This document shows positions 43,548 to 52,171 of a stretch of 64,000 nucleotides of DNA, piece by piece. The stretch spans positions 310,001-374,000 of the forward strand of contig NZ_JAXHLU010000004.1 in assembly GCF_034521915.1 (NCBI RefSeq). Reading direction: 5' to 3'. Position 1 is the stretch's first letter. Each line of letters begins with the position of its first letter. Origin of the DNA: Fodinibius sp034521915. GTDB taxonomy: Bacteria > Bacteroidota > Rhodothermia > Balneolales > Balneolaceae. The position numbers and the translations under genes were made by a program. The notes under the pieces were generated by a model. It ran no database searches and was not told the origin of the DNA. It saw only the letters and a program-made list of their open reading frames with translations.

Positions 43548-45173
43548 ATGAAAAAGTTATTAAAGCTAATTGCGATAGTTGGAATTACGGCTGTGATATT
43601 GTTCCCGGGTAATGCCAATGCCCAAAACGATTATTATTTCCCGGAAATAAATGAGAAGGAATTTAATGAACAGATTCCGTCGCCTGCACAGTTTTTGGGT
43701 TACGATATTGGAACCCATTATACGAGGCATGATCGCATTGTGGCTTATTTAAAGGAATTGGCTCGTATTTCGGATAAGGCAAGCTTTCAGGTTATTGGGG
43801 AGACCTATGAAAAGCGACCGCAAGTAATACTGACGATTACATCTTCAGATAACCACTCAAACATTGAGAAAATTCGAGAAGAACATCTTACCCTTCTTAA
43901 TCCTGAAGTGCCCGCGTTGGAACCACAAGAAGGAAAGTCTATAGTGGCCCTGAATTACAGTGTGCATGGCGATGAGACATCTAGTGGCGAGGCAGCAATG
44001 CTGACGGCTTATTATTTAATTGCTAACCAAAGTGAGGAAACTCAGAAGTTTTTGGAAGAGTCGGTAATCCATATCGATCCTGCTCAAAATCCTGATGGCC
44101 GTGACCGTGCGGCTCACTGGCATAACAGTTATAAATCTTTTCCACCGGTCGCTGACCCCGCTGATGCTGAACATAATCAAGCCTGGCCCGGAGGACGAAC
44201 AAACCATTTCCTGCATGACTTAAACCGCGATTGGTTTGCAGTTACGCAACAGGAGAGTGAAAATCGTATCGACTTTTATCATAAGTGGTACCCCAACGTG
44301 CAGATCGATTTTCATGAAATGGGAACCAACAGCACATATTACCTTGAGCCGACGAAGCCGGTTCGGACCTGGAATCCCATTATTCCGGACTATCACTATG
44401 AGGTCATGAATCCACTGCTGGCAGAGTACCAAACTGATGCCCTTGATGAACTTGGGGCATTATACTGGACGAAGGAGATTTTTGACAATATTTCGCCTAT
44501 TTATGGTTCCACCTATCCTGATATTCAAGGTGGAGTTGGAGTCACTTTTGAAGTCGGCAGCTCTCGGGGACTGGTACAGGAAAGTGATGCGGGGAAAGTC
44601 ACTTTTCGATCGACGATTCGCAAACATCTGCATACGGGTATTGCTACAGTTCGTGCCGCCGTTAATGAAAAACAAAAACTATTTAACTATCAGAAGGATT
44701 TCTTTCAGTCAGCCCTTGAAAAAGCATCCTCACAGCCTACAAAAGCGTATATTTTCGGAGATGCTGATGATCCTTCGCTAACGCACAAATTTTTGGATCT
44801 GCTGCTGAAACATCGTCTTGATGTTTATGAGGTAGATAGAGATATAGAACAAAGTGGTAAGGAATTTAAGGCCGGGAGCAGTTATATGGTGCCAACCGAC
44901 CAGATCCATTACCGGGTAATCCATGATATTTTTGAGGCTAATACCTCATTTCCTGACAGTGTGTTTTATGACATTACCGGGTGGTCGCTGGTACATGGCT
45001 ATGGCATAAAGTATGAGGAGTTGGAGTCGGATAACTTTCAGAATTTTCAAGGGAATAAAGTCTCGGAACTCCCCGAACGTAAGGGAATGGTTAAAGGTGG
45101 ATCTACTGAATACGCTTACCTGCTGAAATGGTCGGATTATAATGCATCGCCGGCACTTTATGATCTTGCTTGA
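43548..45173 (+). CDS. M14 zinc carboxypeptidase, 5' part of a frameshifted gene
   Basis: 541 residues with signal peptide (IAIVGITAVILFPGNANAQ). The M14 catalytic domain is complete: zinc ligands in YSVHGDETSSGEA (HxxE) near 145, RDWF near 228, DFHEMGTNSTYYLEP near 253 with the third ligand His, and the catalytic Glu in VGVTFEVGSSRG near 330. The frame ends at TGA (45171-45173) after LKWSDYNASPALYDLA, in the middle of a domain that normally continues. Dropping one base near 45168 joins it, as ...ALYDL-LDSDLTVRVAHKPF, to the next open frame. So this is one gene of about 864 codons with a one-base shift, by mutation or sequencing error. Confidence 0.85.
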   Translation: MKKLLKLIAIVGITAVILFPGNANAQNDYYFPEINEKEFNEQIPSPAQFLGYDIGTHYTRHDRIVAYLKELARISDKASFQVIGETYEKRPQVILTITSSDNHSNIEKIREEHLTLLNPEVPALEPQEGKSIVALNYSVHGDETSSGEAAMLTAYYLIANQSEETQKFLEESVIHIDPAQNPDGRDRAAHWHNSYKSFPPVADPADAEHNQAWPGGRTNHFLHDLNRDWFAVTQQESENRIDFYHKWYPNVQIDFHEMGTNSTYYLEPTKPVRTWNPIIPDYHYEVMNPLLAEYQTDALDELGALYWTKEIFDNISPIYGSTYPDIQGGVGVTFEVGSSRGLVQESDAGKVTFRSTIRKHLHTGIATVRAAVNEKQKLFNYQKDFFQSALEKASSQPTKAYIFGDADDPSLTHKFLDLLLKHRLDVYEVDRDIEQSGKEFKAGSSYMVPTDQIHYRVIHDIFEANTSFPDSVFYDITGWSLVHGYGIKYEELESDNFQNFQGNKVSELPERKGMVKGGSTEYAYLLKWSDYNASPALYDLA

Positions 45174-46140
45174 TTCAGATCTTACGGTGCGTGTAGCACA
45201 CAAACCGTTTACAGCAAATATAGGATCAAATAATAAAGAAGAATTTGGATATGGCAGCATCGTAATATCAGTGCGTGAACAAAGTATGAGCTCCACTGAA
45301 CTATATCAGAAATTGCGTTCTGTAGCTAGTACTCATAATGTCACATTTTATTCTGTGGGTACCGGAATGACGCCGTCGGGTATTGATCTGGGAAGTACAA
45401 ATATTAATCCAATAGACAAACCTGAAGTAGCTATGGTAGTGGGAGAAGGAACCAGCAGCTATGAAGTTGGTGAAGCATGGTTTTTACTTAACAAGCATGT
45501 TGGAATGGAGGTTACAAAACTTCGCAGTCAGCAGTTTGGCCGGACTGATCTGCAGCGATATAATACCATTGTGCTCGTTGATGGTAATTACAGTGACTGG
45601 GATGAGAATGCGGTGGAAAAGCTGAATCGTTGGGTAAATTCCGGAGGTGTGCTTATTACAAATGAAGATGCCTCGAAATGGGCAATTGAAAAGGAATTGG
45701 TCAGCGAAGATTTGATCAAGAGTTTCGAAGAAGACACCACCTCTAAAAAGCGTTATGATTACGAAGAACAGTCCGACCGATGGAGAGCAAAAACAATTCC
45801 GGGCACTATCCTGGAGGCTGATATCGACCCATCAAATCCCATTGCCTTCGGTGTGCCAGATCGCCGGCAGCTATTTATAAAGAGTAGCGATTTGTTTTTG
45901 AAGCAAAGTGAAAATCCCTATGGTACAGTTGCCCAGTATTTAGATGAACCTTTTGTAGGGGGGTATATTAATGATGAAAATCTGGAAAAAGTCAGCGGTA
46001 CTTCTGCTATTGTAGTTCGAAGTGAGGGAAAGGGTAATGTGGTGTTATTTGCCGATGATCCCAATTTCAGAAGCTATTGGCACACAACCAGTCGCTTATT
46101 TCTAAATGCTATTTTCTTTGGTCAGAACCTTAATTTATAA
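45142..46140 (+). pseudogene. 3' part of the frameshifted M14 peptidase gene
   Basis: This frame holds the C-terminal region of the same protein. From base 45169 (LDSDLTVRVAHKPFTANIG) it continues the upstream protein. It has SIVISVREQS, VAMVVGEGTSSYEVGEAWFLL and VLVDGNYSDW, a class I glutamine amidotransferase-like accessory domain of large exported M14 peptidases, and ends at a TAA at 46138-46140. The first residues (MHRRHFMI) are simply the alternative reading of the overlap. It has no signal peptide or start context of its own, so independent expression is unlikely. Confidence 0.75.
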
Positions 46141-46184
46141 TGGGTAAAATGGTTTCTGGCAAATAGGCTGAAGAAATAAAAGAT

Positions 46185-46214
46185 TTTAGCTTCGACCGAT
46201 AATCATTATTTTTG
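46185..46214 (+). promoter_or_regulatory. Candidate promoter of accD
   Basis: TATTTTTG at 46207-46214 fits TAnnTTTG exactly. Eighteen bases before it lies TTTA (46185-46188), a one-base variant of the -33 TTTG. Start site would be about 23 bases upstream of the accD ATG. Confidence 0.4.
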
Positions 46215-46243
46215 AGAATCATTTAAAATGAAATAGGACATAC

Positions 46244-47095
46244 ATGGCTTGGTTTAAACGTAAGGACAAGAATATACAAACCGATCAGCGTAAAGAAATG
46301 CCGGAGGGTGTTTGGATAAAAGTACCCAAAACCGGTGAAACAGTGCACCGCCGAGAACTCGAGGATAATCTCTGGGTAGATCCGTTGAGTGGGTATCACT
46401 TCCGTATCGGGAGTGATGAATATTTCTCTTTCCTTTTTGATAAAGGAGAATTTAAGGAGATCGGCCAGGATATTGTTCCCACCGATCCGCTGGAATTTGA
46501 AGATCGCAAGAAGTACAGCGATCGTCTCGATGAATACCAGGAAAAAACCGGTAAGACTGATGCCGTGCGCGTAGGCATTGGCAAGATGAACGATCTGGAT
46601 GTCGTGATTACGTGTATGGACTTTAATTTTATCGGTGGCAGCATGGGCTCGGTCGTAGGTGAGCGTATTGGTATGGCGATTGATCATGCCCGTAAAAATG
46701 AAAAACCTCTTATTATCATCTCACAATCGGGCGGCGCGCGTATGATGGAGAGTGTTTTGAGCCTTATGCAGATGGCCAAGACGTCAGCAAAGCTGGCGCA
46801 GCTCGAAGAATCGGGCGTTCCCTATATTTCACTGATGACGAATCCAACGACGGGTGGCGTAACGGCCAGCTTTGCAATGCTTGGTGATTTCAATATTGCT
46901 GAGCCGGAAGCCCTTATCGGCTTTGCCGGCCCACGAGTAATTCGTCAGACCATTGGTCGCGATTTGCCGGAAGGATTTCAACGCTCGGAATATTTACTTG
47001 AACATGGTTTTCTGGATTTTATAACACCTCGTCCCCAAATAAAAGGAAAGCTCACCAAATTGATTAAGATTCTACTCCATAAATACGAGGAGTAA
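46244..47095 (+). CDS. accD: Acetyl-CoA carboxylase carboxyltransferase subunit beta
   Basis: 283 residues, crotonase-type subunit that with AccA moves CO2 from biotin to acetyl-CoA for fatty-acid synthesis. Core motifs: GGSMGSVVGERIGMAIDHA, IIISQSGGARMMESVLSLMQMAKTSAKLAQL and LMTNPTTGGVTASFAMLGDFNIAEPEALIGFAGPRVI. The N-terminal zinc ribbon is present in outline but its four cysteines are gone: VPKT (27-30) and DPLS (46-49) replace CPxC and CPKC. From memory the same loss occurs in Bacteroidota AccD, so it is a lineage trait. accA is not in the window. Confidence 0.95.
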   Translation: MAWFKRKDKNIQTDQRKEMPEGVWIKVPKTGETVHRRELEDNLWVDPLSGYHFRIGSDEYFSFLFDKGEFKEIGQDIVPTDPLEFEDRKKYSDRLDEYQEKTGKTDAVRVGIGKMNDLDVVITCMDFNFIGGSMGSVVGERIGMAIDHARKNEKPLIIISQSGGARMMESVLSLMQMAKTSAKLAQLEESGVPYISLMTNPTTGGVTASFAMLGDFNIAEPEALIGFAGPRVIRQTIGRDLPEGFQRSEYLLEHGFLDFITPRPQIKGKLTKLIKILLHKYEE

Positions 47096-47196
47096 CATAT
47101 TAAAACGCCATAATTTTATAGCTCTTCGCAAAATTGTTTAATAAAATGACTCTCCATGGTTTCGGAGCACCATTCTTAGTATAAAAATTATTTATT

Positions 47197-49386
47197 ATGA
47201 AAAAACTGCTTCTAATTATTGTTGCAATAGGTTGGCTGATTCAGCCCGCCTTGGCTCAGGACAAGAAACAAATTACATTTGAACATGTCGTTGACCAAAC
47301 GTTTTCTCCGGAAGAAATACGCAATGTAAACTGGATGCAAGACGGTCAGTTTTATACCGCTTTGGAGCGAACAGAAAACGATATCGAACTCCGTAAATAC
47401 AACATTCTCAAAGGGGATTACGAAGTTCTCGTGTCAGCTTCTGATCTACAAGTTGAGGGTCGAGAGAAGCCAATTCCTATTCAGGGATACCAGTTTTCAT
47501 CTGATGAAACGAAGATTCTGATTAAATCAGATGTTGAACAGATCTGGCGGAGAAGTACAAGGGAAAACTATTTTGTATATGATCTTGAAACCGGAGAAAC
47601 ACAAAAGCTGACGCAGTCTGATCAAAAGCAGCAGTACGCACAGCTCTCTCCTTCAGGAAACAAAGCCGCCTTTGTGCAGGATAATGATCTCTATTTGGTG
47701 GATTTAGAAAGCGGCGAAGAGAAGGCAATTACTGAGGATGGTAAATTCAATCATATTATAAATGGAGCTACCGACTGGGTGTATGAAGAAGAGTTCGGTA
47801 TCGCCAAGGCGTGGTACTGGTCACCCGATGGAAACAAGATTGCCTTCTATCGTTTTGATGAATCGCATGTAAAAGAGTTTTTTATGACGGATTGGGGGGA
47901 GTTGTATCCCGGGTTGACGCGCTTCAAATATCCAAAAGCCGGTGAAGAAAATGCGATTGTTAAAATTGGCGTTTACGATCTGGAATCCGAGGAAACAACC
48001 TGGATGGATGTTGGGTCAGAGAACGATCAGTACATTCCCCGTATCAATTGGACGAAAAATCCGGAGATGTTGGCGATCCGCCGAATGAATCGCCTGCAAA
48101 ATAAACAGGATCTGATGTTGGCTGATGTGAAAACCGGTGATACGGAGATCATCAAAACAGAAACATCGGATGCCTGGATAGATGTAAATGACGATCTAAA
48201 ATTCCTGGAGAACGGGGAGCAGTTTATCTATGTAAGCGAGGAATCGGGTTATAACCATATTTATCTGTATGACATGTCCGGTGAGCAGATTCGCCAGATT
48301 ACGAAAGGAAACTGGGAGGTAACCAATTATTTGGGGTATGATGAAAATTCGAATAAAATCTACTATGTAAGTACAGAAGAATCACCGCTGCAGCGCCATT
48401 TGTACAGCATCAATATTGATGGCAGCGGAAAGAAAAAGCTGAGTGATGGTGAGGGCTGGAACAGCGTCAATATGAGTCGTGATTATGAGTACTATATACA
48501 GACAACTTCGTCGCCCGGAAATCCACCAACCTATACCTTGCATGAAGGCGATGGTATGCAAGTTCGTGTTCTTGAGGAAAATGAGGTACTGGAGCAAAGG
48601 CTTTCGGAATATGCAATGCCATCAAAAGAATTTATTGAAATACCATTAGAGCAGGCTTCGCTCAATGGATACATCATGAAGCCTTCCGATTTTAATCCTG
48701 ATAAGAAATATCCTACGCTGTTTTATGTGTATGGTGGGCCGGGAAGTCAGACGGTAACAAAGAGTTTTAGCTCAGGACAACGTGCTATGTGGCACAAATA
48801 TATTGCCGAGCAGGGTTATATTGTGGTAAGTGTCGATAATCGCGGTACGGGTGCTCGTGGACGTGATTTTGAGAAGCAGCTCTATAAAAAATTAGGGCAG
48901 TACGAAGTAGTGGACCAAATTGATGCTGCCAATTATCTAACGGATACCTATGACTTTATTGATGAAGATCGATTAGGTATCTGGGGATGGAGTTATGGCG
49001 GGTATATGTCGAGCCTGGTGCTGGCACAGGCCAATGATCTTTTTGACACTGCTATTGCTGTAGCACCGGTTACAAACTGGCGCTTTTATGATACTATCTA
49101 TACCGAACGATTTATGCAGACCCCACAAATGAATCCGGAAGGATATAAAAAAGGGTCTCCTCTTACCTATGCCGATCAGATTGAAGGCAATTACTTGCTG
49201 GTGCACGGCACCGGTGATGACAATGTTCATTTCCAAAATTCTGTCGAACTGGTAAATAAATTGGTGGCTGAAGGAGTTCAGTTTGAATCGATGTATTATC
49301 CAAATAGAAGTCATGGCATTTATGGAGGCAATGCGCGCAAGCACCTCTACAAAATGATGAGTAATTTTATTTTAGAGAATTTATAG
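47197..49386 (+). CDS. Dipeptidyl peptidase IV-type S9 serine peptidase
   Basis: 729 residues, exported (KLLLIIVAIGWLIQPALAQ signal peptide). It removes N-terminal X-Pro or X-Ala dipeptides from peptides in the periplasm. N-terminal eight-bladed beta-propeller (about 40-480) with the DPP-IV family TDWVYEEEFG motif carrying the two Glu that hold the substrate amino group, then the alpha/beta hydrolase domain: nucleophile Ser599 in GWSYGG, Asp674 in GTGDDNVHF and His706 in RSHGI. YVYGGPGSQTV near 511 supplies the oxyanion Tyr. ATG start; obgE follows one base after its stop codon. Confidence 0.95.
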   Translation: MKKLLLIIVAIGWLIQPALAQDKKQITFEHVVDQTFSPEEIRNVNWMQDGQFYTALERTENDIELRKYNILKGDYEVLVSASDLQVEGREKPIPIQGYQFSSDETKILIKSDVEQIWRRSTRENYFVYDLETGETQKLTQSDQKQQYAQLSPSGNKAAFVQDNDLYLVDLESGEEKAITEDGKFNHIINGATDWVYEEEFGIAKAWYWSPDGNKIAFYRFDESHVKEFFMTDWGELYPGLTRFKYPKAGEENAIVKIGVYDLESEETTWMDVGSENDQYIPRINWTKNPEMLAIRRMNRLQNKQDLMLADVKTGDTEIIKTETSDAWIDVNDDLKFLENGEQFIYVSEESGYNHIYLYDMSGEQIRQITKGNWEVTNYLGYDENSNKIYYVSTEESPLQRHLYSINIDGSGKKKLSDGEGWNSVNMSRDYEYYIQTTSSPGNPPTYTLHEGDGMQVRVLEENEVLEQRLSEYAMPSKEFIEIPLEQASLNGYIMKPSDFNPDKKYPTLFYVYGGPGSQTVTKSFSSGQRAMWHKYIAEQGYIVVSVDNRGTGARGRDFEKQLYKKLGQYEVVDQIDAANYLTDTYDFIDEDRLGIWGWSYGGYMSSLVLAQANDLFDTAIAVAPVTNWRFYDTIYTERFMQTPQMNPEGYKKGSPLTYADQIEGNYLLVHGTGDDNVHFQNSVELVNKLVAEGVQFESMYYPNRSHGIYGGNARKHLYKMMSNFILENL

Positions 49387-49387
49387 T

Positions 49388-50398
49388 ATGGGCCGAGTTC
49401 AATTTGCCGATTACGCAAAAATTTATGTTACCGGCGGTGACGGCGGACCGGGATCGGTTCATTTTCGCCGGGAGAAATACGTACCAAAAGGCGGACCCGA
49501 CGGTGGTGACGGTGGCGATGGCGGTGACGTGATTTTGAAAGGGAATGAGCAATTGAATACGCTGCTTGACCTCCGCTATAGAAAATACGTCAATGCTAAA
49601 GACGGAGATCGCGGCGGCCCCAGTAAAAAGAAAGGTAAAGACGGAAAAGATGAGATCCTGGAAGCTCCGCTTGGCTGCGTAGTGTATGATGCGGATACCA
49701 AAGAACGTCTCGGTGAGATCACCGAACATGAGCAGGAAATTGTAGTGGCACAGGGCGGTAAAGGCGGATTGGGGAACTGGCATTTCCGAAGTGCAACCAA
49801 TCAGACCCCACAGCATGCCCAGGATGGTGAAAAAGGAGATGAGCGCGCGATCGAAATCGAGCTTAAGCTCATTGCCGATGTAGGTCTCGTTGGATTTCCC
49901 AATGCGGGCAAAAGCACACTTCTTTCAACAATGTCTGGCGCCAAGCCAAAAATTGATTCCTATCCCTTTACGACACTTCAACCCAATCTCGGGGTAGTGA
50001 CTATGCCCGATTATCGTACGTTTGTGATGGCGGATATTCCCGGTATTATCGAAGAGGCGCACGACGGGCGTGGACTCGGGATCCAATTTTTACGACATAT
50101 CGAGCGCAATAACGTGCTACTTTTTATGGTAAGCTCGCAGCAGGATATTGAGTATGAATATAATGCGTTGCTCGAGGAATTGGAGCAATATCGGGCTGAT
50201 TTGCTGGATAAACCACGCGTTTTGGCCATTACAAAGATGGATCTTCAGGAGAATTACGAGCTCGACGAAGAAAAAAAAGTTGATTTAGATATCCCAGTAG
50301 TTGAAATTTCGTCTGCAACCAACTACCATATAGATGAACTTAAAGAAATCATCTGGGAGAAATTACAAGAAATTGAATCAACAAGAGAAGACGTATAA
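49388..50398 (+). CDS. obgE: Obg-family GTPase
   Basis: 336 residues. Glycine-rich Obg domain (about 1-158: GGPGSVHFRREKYVPKGGPDGGDGG), then the GTPase domain with GFPNAGKSTLL (P-loop near 166), DIPGIIEEAHDGRGLG (G3 and Obg-type switch II) and TKMDL (G4), ending soon after the G5 region. It lacks the C-terminal OCT domain seen in some Gram-positive homologues. Obg binds the 50S subunit late in assembly and responds to ppGpp. ATG start one base after the DPP-IV stop; its end overlaps the dprA start. Confidence 0.95.
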   Translation: MGRVQFADYAKIYVTGGDGGPGSVHFRREKYVPKGGPDGGDGGDGGDVILKGNEQLNTLLDLRYRKYVNAKDGDRGGPSKKKGKDGKDEILEAPLGCVVYDADTKERLGEITEHEQEIVVAQGGKGGLGNWHFRSATNQTPQHAQDGEKGDERAIEIELKLIADVGLVGFPNAGKSTLLSTMSGAKPKIDSYPFTTLQPNLGVVTMPDYRTFVMADIPGIIEEAHDGRGLGIQFLRHIERNNVLLFMVSSQQDIEYEYNALLEELEQYRADLLDKPRVLAITKMDLQENYELDEEKKVDLDIPVVEISSATNYHIDELKEIIWEKLQEIESTREDV

Positions 50399-51521
50399 TC
50401 CGCCGATAAGAGAATTTGTCGCCTTACATTTAATGGATAATCTGGGTGCGCAGCGTATTCGTTTGCTGTTGCAAGCCGTAGAACATCCACAGCTTATTTT
50501 TCGCCTTGAGCGCCACGAGCTGCAATCTATTCATGGAATTGGCCCCAAGACAGCCGATGAAGTACTGGGTTTCAACGAGTGGAATGAGGTCGATCGCGTC
50601 CTTGAAAAGACCGAACGCACCGGCGCACAAATTATGACGTACTGGGATGATGATTATCCCCATTTGCTGCGCGAAATTTACGATCCACCGCTCATGCTCT
50701 GGATCAAAGGGGATCGCTCGGTACTCGATACCGATGCCATTTCTATTGTTGGTACTCGTCGCGTCGGGAACTATGGAAAGAAAATGGCCCAAAAATTCGC
50801 TAAGGAATTGGTTGACCATGGCTTAACAATTATTAGTGGATTGGCATATGGTACGGATGGAGCAGCCCATCAGGCCACAGTAGATGCCGGCGGAAAAACG
50901 GTGGCCGTTCTGGGATCGGGCATTGACTGGATTTATCCGAGTGATCACAAAGGATTGGCAAAAGCCATCGTAGAAACGGGTGGCGCAGTTATTTCTGAGT
51001 TTCCGCTGGGCACAGCTCCGGAAATGGGTAATTTCCCAGTTAGAAATCGGATCGTCAGTGGAATGAGCTTAGGAACCTTGGTAGTGGCATCGGGTTTGGA
51101 GGGAGGCAGTATGATTACCGCCAAATCGGCCCTGGATCAAAACCGGGAAGTGTTCGTTATTCCGCATCCGGTAGGTCATCCCAATGCTATTGGTTGTAAT
51201 AGTCTTATTAAAAGAGGTATGGGAAAGCTCATCCAGAATGTTGAGGATATTCTAACCGAAATTCAGGTTCATATCCAGGAAAAGGAAACTGAATCAAATT
51301 CTGTAGATAGGCCCAGATCTTCTCAGAATAAATGGGAATCTATGGAGTTGGATAATCTATCAACAAGTATTTGTGAAGTGCTTACGGAACAACCGTTGCA
51401 TATCGATCACCTGGCAGAGCGGTTAGAAATAGATACGCATAAACTTATGCCAAAGCTCTTGGAGCTCGAAATGCAGGGTGCGATCCGTCAGACGGCAGGT
51501 AAAAATTTTGAATTATTATAA
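50373..51521 (+). CDS. dprA: DNA-processing protein DprA
   Basis: About 382 residues. DprA loads RecA on incoming single-stranded DNA during transformation. N-terminal helix-hairpin-helix-like region (LHLMDNLGAQRIRLLLQAVEHP ... IHGIGPKTADEVLG), the Rossmann-like DprA domain with IVGTRRVGNYG, TIISGLAYGTDGAAHQATVDAGGKTVAVLGSGIDWIYPSDH and SEFPLGTAPEMGNFPVRNRIVSGMSLGTLVV, and a C-terminal winged helix (about 325-382, LAERLEIDTHKLMPKLLELEMQGAI). The start is uncertain: TTG at 50373 (used) overlaps obgE by 26 bases, and an ATG at 50334 by 65. Confidence 0.92.
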   Translation: MNQQEKTYNPPIREFVALHLMDNLGAQRIRLLLQAVEHPQLIFRLERHELQSIHGIGPKTADEVLGFNEWNEVDRVLEKTERTGAQIMTYWDDDYPHLLREIYDPPLMLWIKGDRSVLDTDAISIVGTRRVGNYGKKMAQKFAKELVDHGLTIISGLAYGTDGAAHQATVDAGGKTVAVLGSGIDWIYPSDHKGLAKAIVETGGAVISEFPLGTAPEMGNFPVRNRIVSGMSLGTLVVASGLEGGSMITAKSALDQNREVFVIPHPVGHPNAIGCNSLIKRGMGKLIQNVEDILTEIQVHIQEKETESNSVDRPRSSQNKWESMELDNLSTSICEVLTEQPLHIDHLAERLEIDTHKLMPKLLELEMQGAIRQTAGKNFELL

Positions 51522-51580
51522 TCTGTTATTGTTTCTATTCGGTTTTTAAATTAGCCGTCAGAAAAGGTATTTTAATTCTA

Positions 51581-52171
51581 ATGTTTCGAGTTCAAGATAC
51601 CATATTGTCCGATGATATTGCCACGGCGCGCTTTGCATGCGATTTGCCGAAGTGCAAAGGGGCGTGTTGCGTGGTTGGTGATGCAGGTGCTCCTGTCGAC
51701 AGTAATGAGCTCCCTCATTTAGAACAGGCTTTTGAACTCTTGAAGGATGAACTGCATCCTGAAGCCCGTAAAACGGTTGAAAAACAGGGCATTGTAGAGC
51801 AATCGAAACAGGGATTAGAATTATCGTGCCGTGATAATGAAGAATGCATTTTTGTTACCTATGAAGATGATATAGCCTATTGTGCTATTCAAAAGGCTTT
51901 TTTGGAAGGTCGCATCGAATGGGAAAAACCGATAAGTTGTCATTTATATCCCATCCGGTTGAAAAAAGTAGGCGAAAAGGAATATGCTAATTTTGAATAC
52001 ATCAATAAATTGTGCTCGGCGGCTTGTATAAAAGGAGAAAAAGAGAATATTTATTTATCTGAATTTTTAAAAGAACCGCTTGTCCGCCGTTATGGAAAAG
52101 ATTGGTATAACGAGTTTGAAGAAAAGTGTAAGGAGATGAGAATTAAAAATAATAAGGCCGCCGTACTATGA
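51581..52171 (+). CDS. DUF3109 family protein (cysteine-rich)
   Basis: 196 residues, no signal peptide. It has nine cysteines in the family pattern: CDLPKCKGACC (21-31), LSCRDNEECIF near 82-90, DDIAYCAIQKAF near 98, SCHLYPIRLKK near 120, and KLCSAACIKGE near 142. This is DUF3109, a group related to the YkgJ zinc/iron-cluster proteins and common in Bacteroidota; metal or Fe-S binding is likely, function unknown. ATG start at 51581. Its TGA overlaps the rpoN start codon (ATGA), so it is translated with sigma-54. Confidence 0.85.
   Translation: MFRVQDTILSDDIATARFACDLPKCKGACCVVGDAGAPVDSNELPHLEQAFELLKDELHPEARKTVEKQGIVEQSKQGLELSCRDNEECIFVTYEDDIAYCAIQKAFLEGRIEWEKPISCHLYPIRLKKVGEKEYANFEYINKLCSAACIKGEKENIYLSEFLKEPLVRRYGKDWYNEFEEKCKEMRIKNNKAAVL

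Noticed and set aside
45160..45180. Programmed +1 frameshift in the M14 peptidase gene
   Set aside because: GCT-TGA has no favourable re-pairing on CTT and no upstream Shine-Dalgarno-like stimulator as in prfB; mutation or sequencing error is simpler.
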